Assembly (NCBI GenBank): GCA_902728285.1
Contig: CACVBU010001295.1
Location: forward strand, 372,001 to 436,000
DNA length: 64,000 nucleotides
From: Clytia hemisphaerica
Taxonomy: Eukaryota; Cnidaria; Hydrozoa; Leptothecata; Clytiidae
Direction of reading: 5' to 3'
The translations under genes were made by a program, and so were the position numbers. Positions 46,045 to 57,900 of the stretch are shown here, in pieces. The notes under the pieces were generated by a model. The model was not told the DNA's origin, searched no databases, and saw only the letters and a list, made by a program, of their open reading frames with translations. The first letter of the stretch is position 1. The number at the start of each line of letters is the position of its first letter.

Positions 46045-47980
46045 CAATCATCTTCAGAATGACATCATTGATTCTTTCTATGATATCAGAGTTGCACTTA
46101 ACAGGCTAAAGAAATCGACTTTGAAGAAAATTGCTTCCGAAATTATCTCACGTGGTCCTTTGGTTTCTCTTGACTCTTTCTCTGAGCAACACTATCTTTA
46201 CATTTTGGATATCATCGAAACTCTTATTTATATTCCACTCCCTAGTAAGCAAAGAAAAGTAGCACCAAAACATATTTGCAATGTATTTTTTGACAACAAA
46301 GCCATATAACTCATTCATCTTCCTTCTATTTTAAACCAACCTGACATTTTAGAACTTCTTCCTGAACCTTTGACGACCAAAGAAAATAGACCAGTTGTCA
46401 CTTATTCTCTACATAAAACTATACGAAATAAAATTCTCAATTATCAAGACACTGTAAATTCTATTTTTATCGATGATGAGGTCTCATTTACACTTGACTC
46501 TGACCGTTGTGAATGTGTTAATTCAGAATTTTGTGATCCTTTCCACCAACACATTATAACTGGTGATTTGAGAATTGTAGAAAACTCTACTTTTAACAAA
46601 AGGCCCCAACTACCGTGAACCAAAACGTGTAAATTTTAAAAGAGCTTTAGAAAATATCATTACTAGTTTAGATGAATGCATTGATACTTTAGATCAAAAA
46701 ACTAAATTCAAAGCTAGGGCATTTAAATTTTGGAGGGACACAATTATTTCGAAAGTTGAAATTAAGATTGTCACAATCGACAAAGCATCTAGGAACTTTG
46801 CTTTGATTTGTAAAAAGTTTTATGTTTCTAGATTACTGAGAGAAATCTCTGGAAATAACACCTATCAGCCTTCTAATCTTGATTTGAACTCCATTTTAGA
46901 AAATAGCGAAAACTTGTGTAAAACATTTGGATTATCATTATCTGACAAAATGAAAACTCTCCCCATTATGTATTGGATTCCTAAAATGCATAAGAATCCT
47001 ATTGGTTGCCGCTTCATCATTGCTTCCAAATCATGTAGTACCAAACCGCTGTCTCGTGCTGTCTCCATCGTCTTCAAAGTCCTATACAAACATGTTGAGC
47101 AATTCCATCATAAATCTCGTTTCTTTTCTAGTTTCAATAAGTTCTGGGTTGTACAAAATTCTTCGCCTGTTATTGGACATCTTAACAGAATCAATGCCAA
47201 GAAAAAAGCAAAACGAATTTCGACATACGATTTTGCAACACTGTACACACACACGATCTTCTCATTGAAATTTTAACCAATTTTAACCAAAATTATTAAT
47301 TTTGTGTTTGATTTAGGATGTAGAAATAAACTTGGTTTTTCAAATACTTCAGCATACTGGACAACAAAAGGGAAGGATGATAGGTTCTTTACTAGTACTT
47401 CACTGTCTGAGTGTGTGTCCTTTCTGATAAAAAATTGCTTTTTCAAAGTTGGCATCTGTTTTTGTACCATTTTGAATCTGAGTATGTCAAAGGTCTCATT
47501 TCTGCTAGTTCGCCTAGTGCCTATAACTTCCACTCTGTAGGTAGATTTATTGATGATTTGTGTGCCTTAAATGACAGAGATGAGTTTCATAATTGCTACA
47601 AACAGATTTACCCTAAAGAATTAGATCTCAAAGTTGAGCACCATGGAAACCATGCATCGTTTTTAGATTTAGATATCACCGTTGAAAACAATATTTTTAG
47701 ATATAAACTTTTTGATAAGAGAGATGCCTTTCCCTTCTTCATTGTAAGGATGCCACATGCCGACAGTAACATCCCATCGTGCATTTTTTATGGATCCGTC
47801 TTTTCAGAAATTTTATGGATAGCACGTAGCACATTCATGTTTGAAGATCTGACTCCTAGAGTCACTGAGGTTTTCATTCGAATGCGAAACAAGGGTGCTT
47901 CAAACGCTTTCTTGAAGAAGCAAGTTGTCAAATGTTTTTCCAGGTTTCCTGACTGTTTTATGAAGTATGGGACACTGTGA
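46045..47980 (+). pseudogene. Penelope-like element, RT part
   Basis: Continues the element: NHLQNDIIDSFYDIRVALNR (46,045-46,110), PLPSKQRKVAPKHICNVFF, NRPVVTYSLHKTIRNKIL, then CECVNSEFCDPFHQHIITGD, the PLE-typical Cys block, MYWIPKMHKNPIGCRFIIAS, KRISTYDFATLYT (catalytic Asp), ECVSFLIKNCFFKVG, VGRFIDDLCAL (catalytic IDD) and ASFLDLDITVEN, ending at 47,980. Defects: a stop at 46,307, frame changes near 46,615, 47,260 and 47,460, and a deletion at about 47,450 that removed the GIPMG block (preserved at 40,960-41,040 minus in another family). No C-terminal GIY-YIG is present, which supports the permuted order. Confidence 0.75.
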
Positions 47981-48043
47981 TCTTTCATTGGAACTTTTGT
48001 AAAATCGGAATTATTTTGGCTAATATCCCTTGTATCTCCTTAA

Positions 48044-48370
48044 GTATAACCTGAGATCAGATTGTGAATGTTTTCTGCACACCACGCTGAAGCTCTAAAG
48101 GGATGTGTGAAAACAAACAATCTGACGAATATGCAATCTCGAAATCGTAAGGACCGCGTTCGTCTGAAAGGACTGGGAATGACAACAAAGTTGCGCGATC
48201 GTGTTTATGAATAGGGTGACGTATCAGTTTTTATTTTTCCGGCGCACAACAAGATTCTTGTTGTAGAATTTTCCGTAGGAGGACTATTTTCCTCAGATGG
48301 TTAATTTTCAAGTGCCTTTATAGGTTTACCGTGCGCGTAAGAAAATTACGAACATCTGTTATCAGGTTAC
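48044..48370. mobile_element. Small TIR element, copy 2 (TTAA TSD)
   Basis: Inverted copy of 9,095-9,424. TTAA flanks at 48,040-48,043 and 48,371-48,374. Confidence 0.75.
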
Positions 48371-49050
48371 TTAAGTAGTGCTCATAAGGAGATGAAATTT
48401 GGTATATAAAGTATCCTTATACTAATGTAAAAGTAGGAAAAAAGGTTTTTTGATACAACAAACTGTTCACCAGTTATTGGGCACTTTCGTTTTCGAGAGA
48501 TCCCTCTATCCCGTCCTCATCCCGGTTGAGATCCCTCTAAATCGGAATCGAGATAAATCCGGATAGGAAAGTGCTAGAGACTTGAAATTTTCACAGAATG
48601 TACTTATATTTGTCCTCTAAAGGATAAAAGAAAAATAAAGCATTTATTCTCAGTTGATTTCCTAAAATTTGGCTAAAACAAGGAAATTTGAATCCGATTA
48701 ATCCAATCAAAGATCGCCGTGGGATAGCCGTCGAAGAATTTTTACATATTTTCAAATTGTGAAATTGTTTCTTGTGTATTGTATGTGGAAAAAACTCTTG
48801 TCTAATGCTCATTCCGACATTTTAAATTTTCCGGGGGTTTTGCTGTTTGGGATTGTTAAGGTCAGGGTTGCTAGTAACGGCTTGTCACTGTGCCGGGTGC
48901 ATACTCGGCGCCCTGAGCCCCGCAGGGTTGCTAGTAACGGCTCGAATTTCAGTCAGGTTAAAAAAGGGGCAATTTTACCCATATTATAATAACATTACCC
49001 CCCGTCTTTTTATTCATTCAATAAGTATTTCCAAATTTTGTGTTCTGCTG
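48371..49050. other. Spacer with a short direct duplication
   Basis: GGTTGCTAGTAACGGCT occurs at 48,867 and 48,925. Nothing else recognised. Confidence 0.4.
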
Positions 49051-49053
49051 TGC

Positions 49054-49135
49054 GAGTGTGGCTCAACGGATAGCGCGCTGGGTTTCTGATCAGAAACTCT
49101 TTCATTTGGTGGGTTCGAAACCCGGTCGGGTCGAT
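49054..49135 (+). repeat. tRNA-like SINE head or tRNA pseudogene
   Basis: GTGGCTCAACGGATAGCGCG resembles an A box, and GGTTCGAAACC is a perfect B box 50 bases on. The central GTTTCTGATCAGAAAC is a hairpin in the anticodon-arm position, but acceptor and T stems do not pair well, so a working tRNA is unlikely. Confidence 0.45.
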
Positions 49136-49299
49136 ATTTCAAGGTCAGTTAAAACACTTTAAAATAGTCAGAAAACATAGTAAATAAGTCAGAAAGGTCA
49201 CCAGGGGGTCAGAAAAGAGCCTCAGAGAAGATAGGCAGAAATAAAAAGTCGATGTCGGAACGAGCAATAGACAAGAGTTCTTTCCATTGTATGTGTGTG

Positions 49300-49680
49300 T
49301 TTTTTGTTTTTTTTGTTTTTTTTGTTTTTTGTTTATTTTTTTCTAAAGAATTAGCATTAGCATCGGAGGTATTCATTTCCTACTTTTCTTTTCCCTGTGC
49401 AGTCCTCCCGTCGGGGCACGCCGAACCGGGTTCGCGTCCAACTTACAATTCTGTTCTTTTCAGTTTTTGTGTGATTTTTTCTATTTTTTATGTAAGATTG
49501 TGTTTGTTACAAATGTTTGTTTCACCTGTAGTGTACGTGGGATAGTTGGTACAGTGTGTCTTTTTGTCCTTTTGTACTGTATTTTGTTGTAGTGTCTATT
49601 TATTGTCTGTTATTTGTTAGGAAGCTGCTGGTCAGTACCTTTTTCTATTATGTTTTCCGAAGGTGACTGAGTAGATTAAT
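49300..49680 (+). repeat. Penelope-like element 3' UTR, third copy
   Basis: After a TTTTTTG microsatellite (49,300-49,340) the sequence follows the 3' UTR seen at 41,695-42,240 and 9,429-9,712, through GCCGAACCGGGTTC to GGAAGCTGCTGGTCAGTA and GACTGAG. It may belong to the PLE at 45,277, displaced by insertions between 47,985 and 49,300. Confidence 0.7.
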
Positions 49681-49844
49681 TTTTTAGATTAGATGATTTT
49701 CTTTTTTAAAAACTCGGTAGAGCTATGTACATTAAAAAAACCACCAGAGATGGTGTAAGTAAAATACTAAAAATAGCACAAGTTAAAATAGCTAAATACG
49801 AGAGGAAAAGGCAATAAGGATAGCTACCTAAAGCTAGAAAACAT

Positions 49845-50277
49845 GTGACTCCCCAAGCGATTTAAAGTACCTGAAAATGGGACCGGTCTTTAGACGGTCT
49901 TTTAAGGGCCGGTAAATGACCGGTAAAAATTTACCAAAAGGCTGCTACGAGTTTAGGAGACCGGCCCCGATCGCTCGGTTGACATCCTTTTACAACATTC
50001 TTTTGATGTGATTGTTACTAAAAATCACTAACTAGCGGCCTGAACCGGTCTAACCCGGACCGGTCCAACGAGCGGTCAAGACCTGTCTAGTGAGCGGCCA
50101 CGACCGGTCTAACGATCGGCCACGAGCGTCTAGAAGCGGCCACGACCGTTAGAGATCACATTTCTAGAAAGTCTGGAGGCCGATCTAAAACAAAAATTTG
50201 ACCTCTACTAGACCGCTCGTAATACCGGACCAAGACCGGCCTGATTTTCAGGTACTTTAAATCGCTTGGGAAGTCAC
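49845..50277. mobile_element. 433-bp MITE with ACCGGTC-rich interior
   Basis: GTGACTCCCCAAGCGATTTA, then AAGTACCTGAAAAT, at left is complemented at the right end. The interior is unusually GC-rich with about ten GACCGGTC/GAGCGGCCACGACC motifs. Confidence 0.8.
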
Positions 50278-50774
50278 ATATATGGAAAAACCTATACAAA
50301 CATCAATTTCAAAATATTCAACAGTAAAAATGGTTGCTGTTGTTAACTAAAAAGTGTCAAAAATGATATGAAAGTTTGATTACATTTTTGAGGAAAATAA
50401 ATCCTAAAATATGATAAAGCTAAAAATATACTAAAAAAGAAAAGAAAAGAAACCTAAAAAAAATAATTAATTAGTTAGTTATGGAAGGGTGTTTCCACTT
50501 AGCTAAATCGGACTAAAATTTTTTCATTGTAAAAGTTATTTGAAACAAGGATTTGGGAAAAAATGGGGGTACTCTGCACGAGAGGTAGGAGAGAAAGAGT
50601 GATCAAAGGTGAGAGATAAGAAACGCATGAAGCACAAAAGTGAGAATTTAAAAGTGATCAGAGTGATTGATTTAGAGTTTTGTTTAGTTTAGAGCAGTTG
50701 CCACTTGTCTTTATATTTGTTGGGTTTGTTTGAGTGCAATCCAGATACCAGTCTAAAATAGAGTTTAAAATAAA
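50278..50774. other. AT-rich spacer, nothing recognised
   Basis: No supported feature. Confidence 0.35.
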
Positions 50775-51130
50775 TCAAATAATTTTTTGGACTTGATGTG
50801 TTGCTTCAAAGAGTTAGGAGAGATGGATTCAGAGTTAAAAGGATTGATTTTAGGTGTGATGGAATTCCAACTTCTAGCCATGGAGTTTTTAAGATTATTA
50901 GAGCCATAAGTCACTGACTTGGAGAGGGTTAGGGCAAGTTTAGTAGATCTTGTACCATGTACATGATTTTGACCAAGTTTAAGAATAAAACCATTGAAAT
51001 ACTTAGGTGCTTTGTTTTGAATTACCTGAAGAGCAAAAATACAGTGTCTTAAAATAATTAGAGGTTCAACAGGGAGAATTTTTGATTGAATAAAAGAGAG
51101 GTGCTGTGTGATCTCTTTGGGTTTTGAAAT
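50775..51130 (-). pseudogene. CR1/L2-group LINE C-terminal fragment, family 3
   Basis: On the minus strand about 118 codons are open: LPVEPLIILRHCIFALQVIQ, NKAPKYFNGF, NHVHGTRSTKLALTLSKSVT and MARSWNSITPKINP. This is the region after the RT in CR1/L2 elements (compare LPLRKLLKVKNCLLAFDFIK at 8,320). There is no ATG and no RT core, so it is a 5'-truncated copy. Confidence 0.7.
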
Positions 51131-51887
51131 CTATATACTAAAAGTCTAATTCTCTATGAGCCGTGGGGAAGCCATTATGGATTTTTTTCCAAGTCTCTTT
51201 TTAGATCGAGCTCCGAGCGGGAAAACAGTACAGTGTTCTTTTTTCGAGGCGGAGTACGTTTCGTTTGAGACACGTCACCGGAAAACATGCCTACGTTTCC
51301 TTGCCGATCGGGAAACATCACCCGGTTCCGAAGCGTACTTTTGATCGGACCATACTGCTTTCTAACAGTCAAAATAAAAGATGGCGGCAAAAATAAACAA
51401 CAGGTTGCTACTGCTCTTTTGCTATTTTTCTTTGGTTTTTATGTTGCTTTAATGAGTTGAATTGATTTGATTTTTGTGTGATTGTTACAAGAAATGGTTG
51501 ATGATGAAGTTTTATTATTCTTTGCTGGATTTGATGCTTCGTTTGGTTTGGCATGAGAAATGCAATCTCTTCTCTTCTATATTTCTTGAAAAACAGGACA
51601 CTTTTTATCAACTTTCACAACAAACTTTTCTCAATTTTGGCTGTATATTTACACAAATTCTAACAAGGACGCAACATTGGTGGATAAATCTGACCATGCT
51701 AGGTCTATTTGAAAAATTAAATACTTGCAACATCAAAAAAGTTTGGACTCGCTTTTTTATGTTTATGATGGTTGTGTCAGAATGGATGGTATGTACCAAA
51801 TGGTTGTGGTTGGATAAGAACTGTAAGTAAAAATTCAAATCCTGAGCGGAATTTACTGATAAATGATTGAATTTCCCTTGGTATTTT
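51131..51887. other. Unassigned region with a GC-richer 200-bp patch
   Basis: 51,156-51,390 is GC- and CpG-richer and ends in a good start context (AAAGATGGCGGC at 51,379) with a 23-codon frame only. The frame 51,474-51,830 has no recognised domain. It could hold the first exon of a host gene, but nothing more can be supported. Confidence 0.3.
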
Positions 51888-52350
51888 AAAACGCATTTTA
51901 TTAAACGTGGAAAACTTTTGGTTGTGAAATTGGACATTTTCTTCCCTGTGCGTTTAAAATGTGGAAAACTTTCACTTTTGTCGTAAACTTGACATTTTCT
52001 TCCACGTTCAATTAAAACGTGGAAAACTTTTGGTCGTGAATTTAGACGTTTTCTTCCCTGTGCGTCTAAAATGTGGAAAACTTTCACTTTTGTCGTAAAC
52101 TTGACATTTTCTTCCACGTGCGTTTAAAACGTGGAAAACTTTTGGTTGCAATTTTGGACGTTTTCTTCCCTGTGCGTCTAAAATGTGGAAAACTTTCACT
52201 TTTGTCGGAAACTTGACATTTTCTTCCACATGCGTTTAAAACGTGGAAAACTTTTGGTTGTGAATTTGGACATTTTCTTCCAAGTGCGTTTAAAACGTGG
52301 AAAACTTTTGGTTGTGAATTTGGACATTTTCTTCCACGTGCGTTTAAAAC
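51888..52350. repeat. Minisatellite with alternating 54/58-bp units
   Basis: GTGGAAAACTT starts at 51,907, 51,961, 52,019, 52,073, 52,131, 52,185, 52,243 and 52,297, so spacings alternate 54 and 58 exactly. The two unit types (CTTTTGGTTGTGAATTTGGA and CTTTCACTTTTGTCG) make a 112-bp higher-order repeat. Long minus-strand frames across it are artefacts. It lies just outside the left end of copy B. Confidence 0.9.
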
Positions 52351-52764
52351 TACTTTGATAGCTTGAATGCTCCAACTTTACTTTTTTTTATGATGAACTA
52401 TATAGATGAACCCATAGTCTCACAGGAAAAAATTAACAGATCCTAAGTTTGTGAAACATCATTTCCAGGTTTGTGAATAGGCAGGTTTCCCAAACTAATC
52501 ACAAGGTTGGGATCCTGCAACTCTTCACAAGGTTGTCAAATGCAATATCACAAACTTTAAATCTGGATGCGGATGTTCGGATACTCGGGTCAAAAATGTC
52601 AATTTCCGTAACTTGGGATTCAAATTTTCACAATCCAAAAATGAATAAAGCCAAAAATGATTTACATTTCAAGACGTGTTGCTAGCATTGTGAAACACAT
52701 CTTCCCTTTGAAAAAATACGTTTATCCAAATTCGAAATTATGTCCTGAAACTGTTTAGAACAAA

Positions 52765-53410
52765 GGAATGCTCGAAAAAGGAACTGGATTCTTCATTTCC
52801 CGAACTTTGAGAAGTAGCACTACACAATGAAGAAATAAGTTTAACCAAACTTGTCTTCAAAATTTACAAATTAAGGAATGCTAAAAAACGGAGCTGATTT
52901 CTTCGTTTCCCGAACTTTGAGAAGTAGCATTACACAATGAAGAAATAAATATATCCAAACTTGTCTTCGAAATTTACAAATTAAGGAATGCTCGAAAACG
53001 GAGCTGATTTCTTCTTTCTTCGTTTTCCCGAACTTTGAGAGTAGCACTACACAATGAAGAAATAAGTATATCCAAACTTGTCTTCGAAATTTACAAATTA
53101 AGGAATGCTCGAAAACGGAGCTGGATTCTTCATTTCCCGAACTTTGAGAGTAGCACTACACAATGAAGAAATAAGTATATCCAAACTTGTCTTCGAAATT
53201 TACAAATTAAGGAATGCTCGAAAACGGAGCTGGATTTCTTCGTTTCCCGAACTTTGAGAAGTAGCACTACACAATGAAGAAATAAGTATATCCAAACTTG
53301 TCTTCGAAATTTACAAATTAAGGAATGCTCGAAAAAGGAGCTGGATTCTTCATTTCCCGAACTTTGAGAAGTAGCACTACACGATGTAGAAATTACTCAA
53401 ATTAAGGAAT
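52765..53410. repeat. 110-bp tandem array, about 6 copies
   Basis: GGAATG at 52,765, 52,875, 52,985, 53,102, 53,211 and 53,322, with units carrying CCCGAACTTTGAGAAGTAGC and ATATCCAAACTTGTCTTCGA. Subterminal region of copy B. Confidence 0.9.
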
Positions 53411-53529
53411 GGTCTAAGAATGGACAAAAAATTACAAATCACGTGAGACTGCAGGAATGAATTTACAACATGTAATATTTTCTAACTTGTTTAAATAGAT
53501 GACAATGTTACAAAATCTACATTGCTAAG

Positions 53530-54665
53530 GAATAACGAAGAAATTTACAAATATCTTTTTTTTAAAGAAAATATAAATAACGTTAAGAAATTTACAAATA
53601 TCGTTTTTTAAAAAGAAAAATATAAAATAAAGAAAATATAAATAACGTTAAGAAATTTACAAATATCGTTTTTTAAAAAGAAAAATATAAAATAAAGAAA
53701 ATATAAATAACGTTAATAAATTTACAAATATCGTTTTTTAAAAAGAAAAATATAAAATAAAGAAAATATGAATAATAGTAGGGGGAATTTTGTTCCATTT
53801 TTTGGAATCGCTTGACTGTTTTGTTAGAAGCACTTGTTATACATTTTTGGAAAGCTAAGGGGTAGGGGAATCGAAATTATTATGTTTCCAATTTTTTGTC
53901 GGACAGTTTGGTGTGATTTTCGGACAAATATGACGGTCTCAGGCAAAAATCATAGGGTTAAAAATTAATGAAAATTTTAGCTCAAGAAAACAGAGACCTG
54001 TTGTATATTTTTGGAAAGCTCTCAAAAAATTAAGATTAGAGATATATTGCAAGTATAGGTGATTTCTGTACCTAACTCGAGATATTAACCCTTGAAAACT
54101 GTGTTTTTCAGCCAGAAACAGCTATTTTGCCCAGTTTTTGCGCTTTTTGAAGCTCAATATCTCGAGTTAGGTACTGAAATCACCTATACTTGCAATATAT
54201 CTCTAATCCTAATTTTTTGAGAGCTTTCCAAAAATATACAACAGGTCTCCGTTTTCTCGAGCTAAAATTTTCATTAATTTTTAACCCTATGATTTTTGCC
54301 TGAGACCGTCTTATTTGTCCGAAAATCACACCAAAGTGTCCGAAAAAAAATTGGAAACATAGTAATTTCGATTCCCCTACCCCTTAGCTTTCCAAAAATG
54401 TATAACAAGTGCTTCTAACAAAACAGTCGAGCGATTTTACAAAATTCCCTCTACTATAACGTTAAGAAATTTACAAATATCGTTTTTTTTTAAAGAAAAA
54501 TATAAAATAAAGAAAATATGAATAACGTTAAGAAATTTACAAATATCGTTTTTTTTAAAAGAAAAATACATAACAAAATAAAAAAGATAAAAATATCGTT
54601 AAGAAATTTTAAAGAAAAAAAATAAATAAAATATTAATAACGTTATGAAATACAACTATCGTTTA
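53530..54665. repeat. 65-bp tandem array split by a foldback element
   Basis: Units of AACGTTAAGAAATTTACAAA, TATCG, T-run, AAAGAAAAATATAAAATAAA at 53,581, 53,646 and 53,711 (65 apart), resuming at 54,460 after the foldback element. Confidence 0.85.
53776..54456. mobile_element. 681-bp foldback element, TSD TAA
   Basis: The arms are complementary almost throughout (TAGTAGGGGGAATTTTGT at left, then for example GATTAGAGATATATTGCAAG near 54,035, mirrored near 54,195). TAA at 53,773-53,775 and 54,457-54,459 is the duplication; removal restores the array unit GAATAACGTT. Confidence 0.85.
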
Positions 54666-54904
54666 AAAACATTCACCTTGTACCTTACTAAAACTAATTT
54701 TCGCGGTCAAAAATTTTGTTTCTCAATTTAAAATGAAGCAGAATTTGAATTTGAATTATGTTTTAGTCAAATAACCCGAAACGAGTTCAAAACCTAGTAT
54801 CGACAAGTTTCTTTTTTTTGACGGAAAAACGAGAAAAGAGTTCATTGAGGTAAGACGATATCTTCATAACCATTTCCGAGTGAGTATCAATTATTTAGTC
54901 AAAC

Positions 54905-57900
54905 TTACTCGTAGACGGGTATGAAGATATCATCTACCGTTTCCACTGGTCTGTTCAAGATGGTCAATTTCTTTGCTCTCAACATTCCTTTGGCAAATTC
55001 CACACACTCGTCTGTAACCTTTTTCTCTCGGGCCGGGACGGGTATATCATATTTCTCGCATTTCTCCTTTATTTTGTCACGATTAAACTTTCCAAGGGTT
55101 AGACGAGCCAGAATCAAATGTTCATGTCTCGAAATATCTGTAGAAAACAAATTAAATGTCAAGTTGATCTTTGTTTTTCGTCTTCATTAATTTATTTTAT
55201 TCTAGAAAATATTCCAGTCCTGAATTACGTTTTCAACGGGCACAAACGTGGTATCTAAATCAGATTCTATCAAAAGTTATATTTAGACACTTTATACCAA
55301 GATGGAAAGGAAAAAGAAGTCAATGAAAAGCTCAAACTTCAAACTCTTTCATCATCCCCATTTAGCTATCTTTCGAATGCGAAAGAGCTTCTAGTGTACT
55401 GTGATGGGTTAAAAACTATTTAAAAGAGCTCACCATCAAGCTTGAATTGCCTGACAACTTCATTTGCCGACGCATGCACGCGTGACACAGCCTGGGTATC
55501 TTGAGTTTCATGCTGAAGAGAGTACTCTGGCGAACTTGGTGAATAACAGGTACTCTAAAACAAGAAATACAATGAACATTTGACGAAAATTCAAATCAAG
55601 TAAATCAATTAACTAAATGTCATCAATAAACTAAATCGATTGATTAAATGTTAACCAAAAGCCAATTTTGTCCTAATTAACAATTAAGAAAGAAAGTTTG
55701 TACCTTGTTCGATGCCACACTAACATCCGAAAGGGACTTTGTTGGATCATCGTCAATCTCTTCTCTAACCTAAAAAAAGTTGGAATTTGTAAAAACAAGA
55801 AACTAGTAAAAATTGAGGCTTGCATTTAGTTTTATTCAATTAAACTGTCGAAAACCAGTCGACAAATAATCACCAGGTTTTTACTCAGTAAGTTTTTTGG
55901 CAAAAGATACACCCAATTGTTTCATAAGGTATACAAGGTCGAAAAAATTTTTTTTGGTGCTGTTGAAGAAAAAATTGTTTGGCAACTGAATATTTCAGAC
56001 GAGCTCAAAAAAGCAAAACGTTTTCTCAAGGAAACAAGTAATTTTTGATATCATTTACCTCGGGGAACAACACTGGACTTGTCTGGGAAACTGATACGGT
56101 ATCCAATATCTGAATGAAAGAAATGAGTTTATCAGGAAATAACTTGAAGTATTATAGAAAAATTGCAAATGGGAATTACTCACACAATAAAACATTTTTT
56201 AAACATGTTAAAATATTTTAGACAAATATGGGTAATTCTGGTACACTTGACTTAAGCTTTAGCAGTAAACAAAAATTCAGTGACATTACAGTACTTCACC
56301 CTAATTTCCCTACATTCTCATGGTTTCCTCCTCCCCTTTCTGCTGGGGGATTCGCTCTGGGGGGGGGGGGGGGGTGCAAAAGGAAAATCCTAATATTTAC
56401 CTGATTTTGGCTTTCTGATTGAAATTTGTGTCGAATTGTTTTCACTATTTGTGGGTTGAAAATGGCCAATGTCTGATAAAATCAAAAATAATATTTTAAC
56501 TGATCATCTTTAAGTTAAGTTGAAAAGTGTACTTCCATAATAAGATCTGTCAGCACTCCCTTATCAAATTGAGAGCCAAACCACAAAGCACTTTTGCAGC
56601 ATATTCAAAATAAATAGTCATCACAGTCAAACTATTAATAATGATATGTATATATTCTTGACAAAGCCTATTCCTGCTTACTGTACCTTTTTTGGCTTTT
56701 TTGGAGTGAGCTTTCTTTGACTGCACTTTCTTTTGACAGGTGACACGTGTGGACTGCAGGTCTAAACAAAAGTTAACAGAACAAGTTTTTCAATTTCAAA
56801 ATTGCATTCTTTTTATTTGACATCCCACTCCCAACCAACTTTTGAAAACAGAAATTATAATTACCACAATTATCTGTATTAGCCATTTTACCTTCTCAAA
56901 AAGCCCCTCCCTACAATTAGTAGATCAAGGGAGAGGATTTAGAAGATGAACAAAAAATTAACCAAACACTTCTATTACCTTTCGTTTATTTGCACAGGTA
57001 GCTTGAGGTAATTTATCTTTTTGATTTTCTCTCTCATCCTCATTCATATCCAACTGCCTGCGCACTTGTTCAGCTGCTACTTGATTCTATTAAGTTTAAT
57101 AAAAAGAACATTGAATTCAATTTTAGGGATTTGGAATTTTATACTAATAAATGTTGTGAAATGGGAATTCATACTAAGGAAGTTTGAGAATTTGCTACGA
57201 AAGGGTTACAAGTGCTAATAAAAACTGACTCAAAAATATAATAATTGAAAAAGTTTCAAAAGATTCTTTACCTGTGATCCTGATTTTCTCATTTCTTTTA
57301 TGTTTCTTCTTCTTTCATGAACAATGGTCAGGATGGAACTTCTGATCTTGTTCTTTCCCATGTGTTCAAGCATCCTCAAAGATGTTGTTGATTCACCATG
57401 CAACCAATCAACAAAAGCATCAAGTTCTTCTTTGTTTTCTTTATCTGCAAATGATGCTGGCAGTCTATCATCAGACCATTTTCGTTTGACCTCAGCACGT
57501 AGTTGCTTTTGCCTGGTGTGAGGAATAAAAATACATGTCCTAGAAAATTTGAATTAACTCCTAGCAAAATATTAGTTGGTTTTGTTAAAATGAAAAGTTG
57601 CCATTCTACAGCCACAAAATTTGACATAGATAAACTTACTCAATCTTTTGTTTAATGAAACTCTCTAGTTAGTGTGAACTTTAATATTTCCAAACTAATA
57701 GCAACTCATATTCCAAGTAAAAGGAGTTATATGAAAGCCTTGCAGAAACAATATCATGATTGAGTGGATGACATACCATGTCTGATTTTGTCAACTACTT
57801 CAGAGATGCAAATAAAAGGAGAAGCTATTGCTTGGCAAACTGCTGCCAAATCAAATACATTGTAAATAGGAGAGACTTACTGAAGGTTTTTCTGTCGTTT

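Noticed and set aside
49054..49135. A functional tRNA gene
   Set aside because: A and B boxes are present, but acceptor and T stems do not pair and the anticodon arm is an uninterrupted palindrome; kept only as a tRNA-like repeat.
51608..52229. Protein-coding frames of 169 and 73 codons on the minus strand
   Set aside because: They run through the 54/58-bp minisatellite; the repeated peptide is a by-product of the array.
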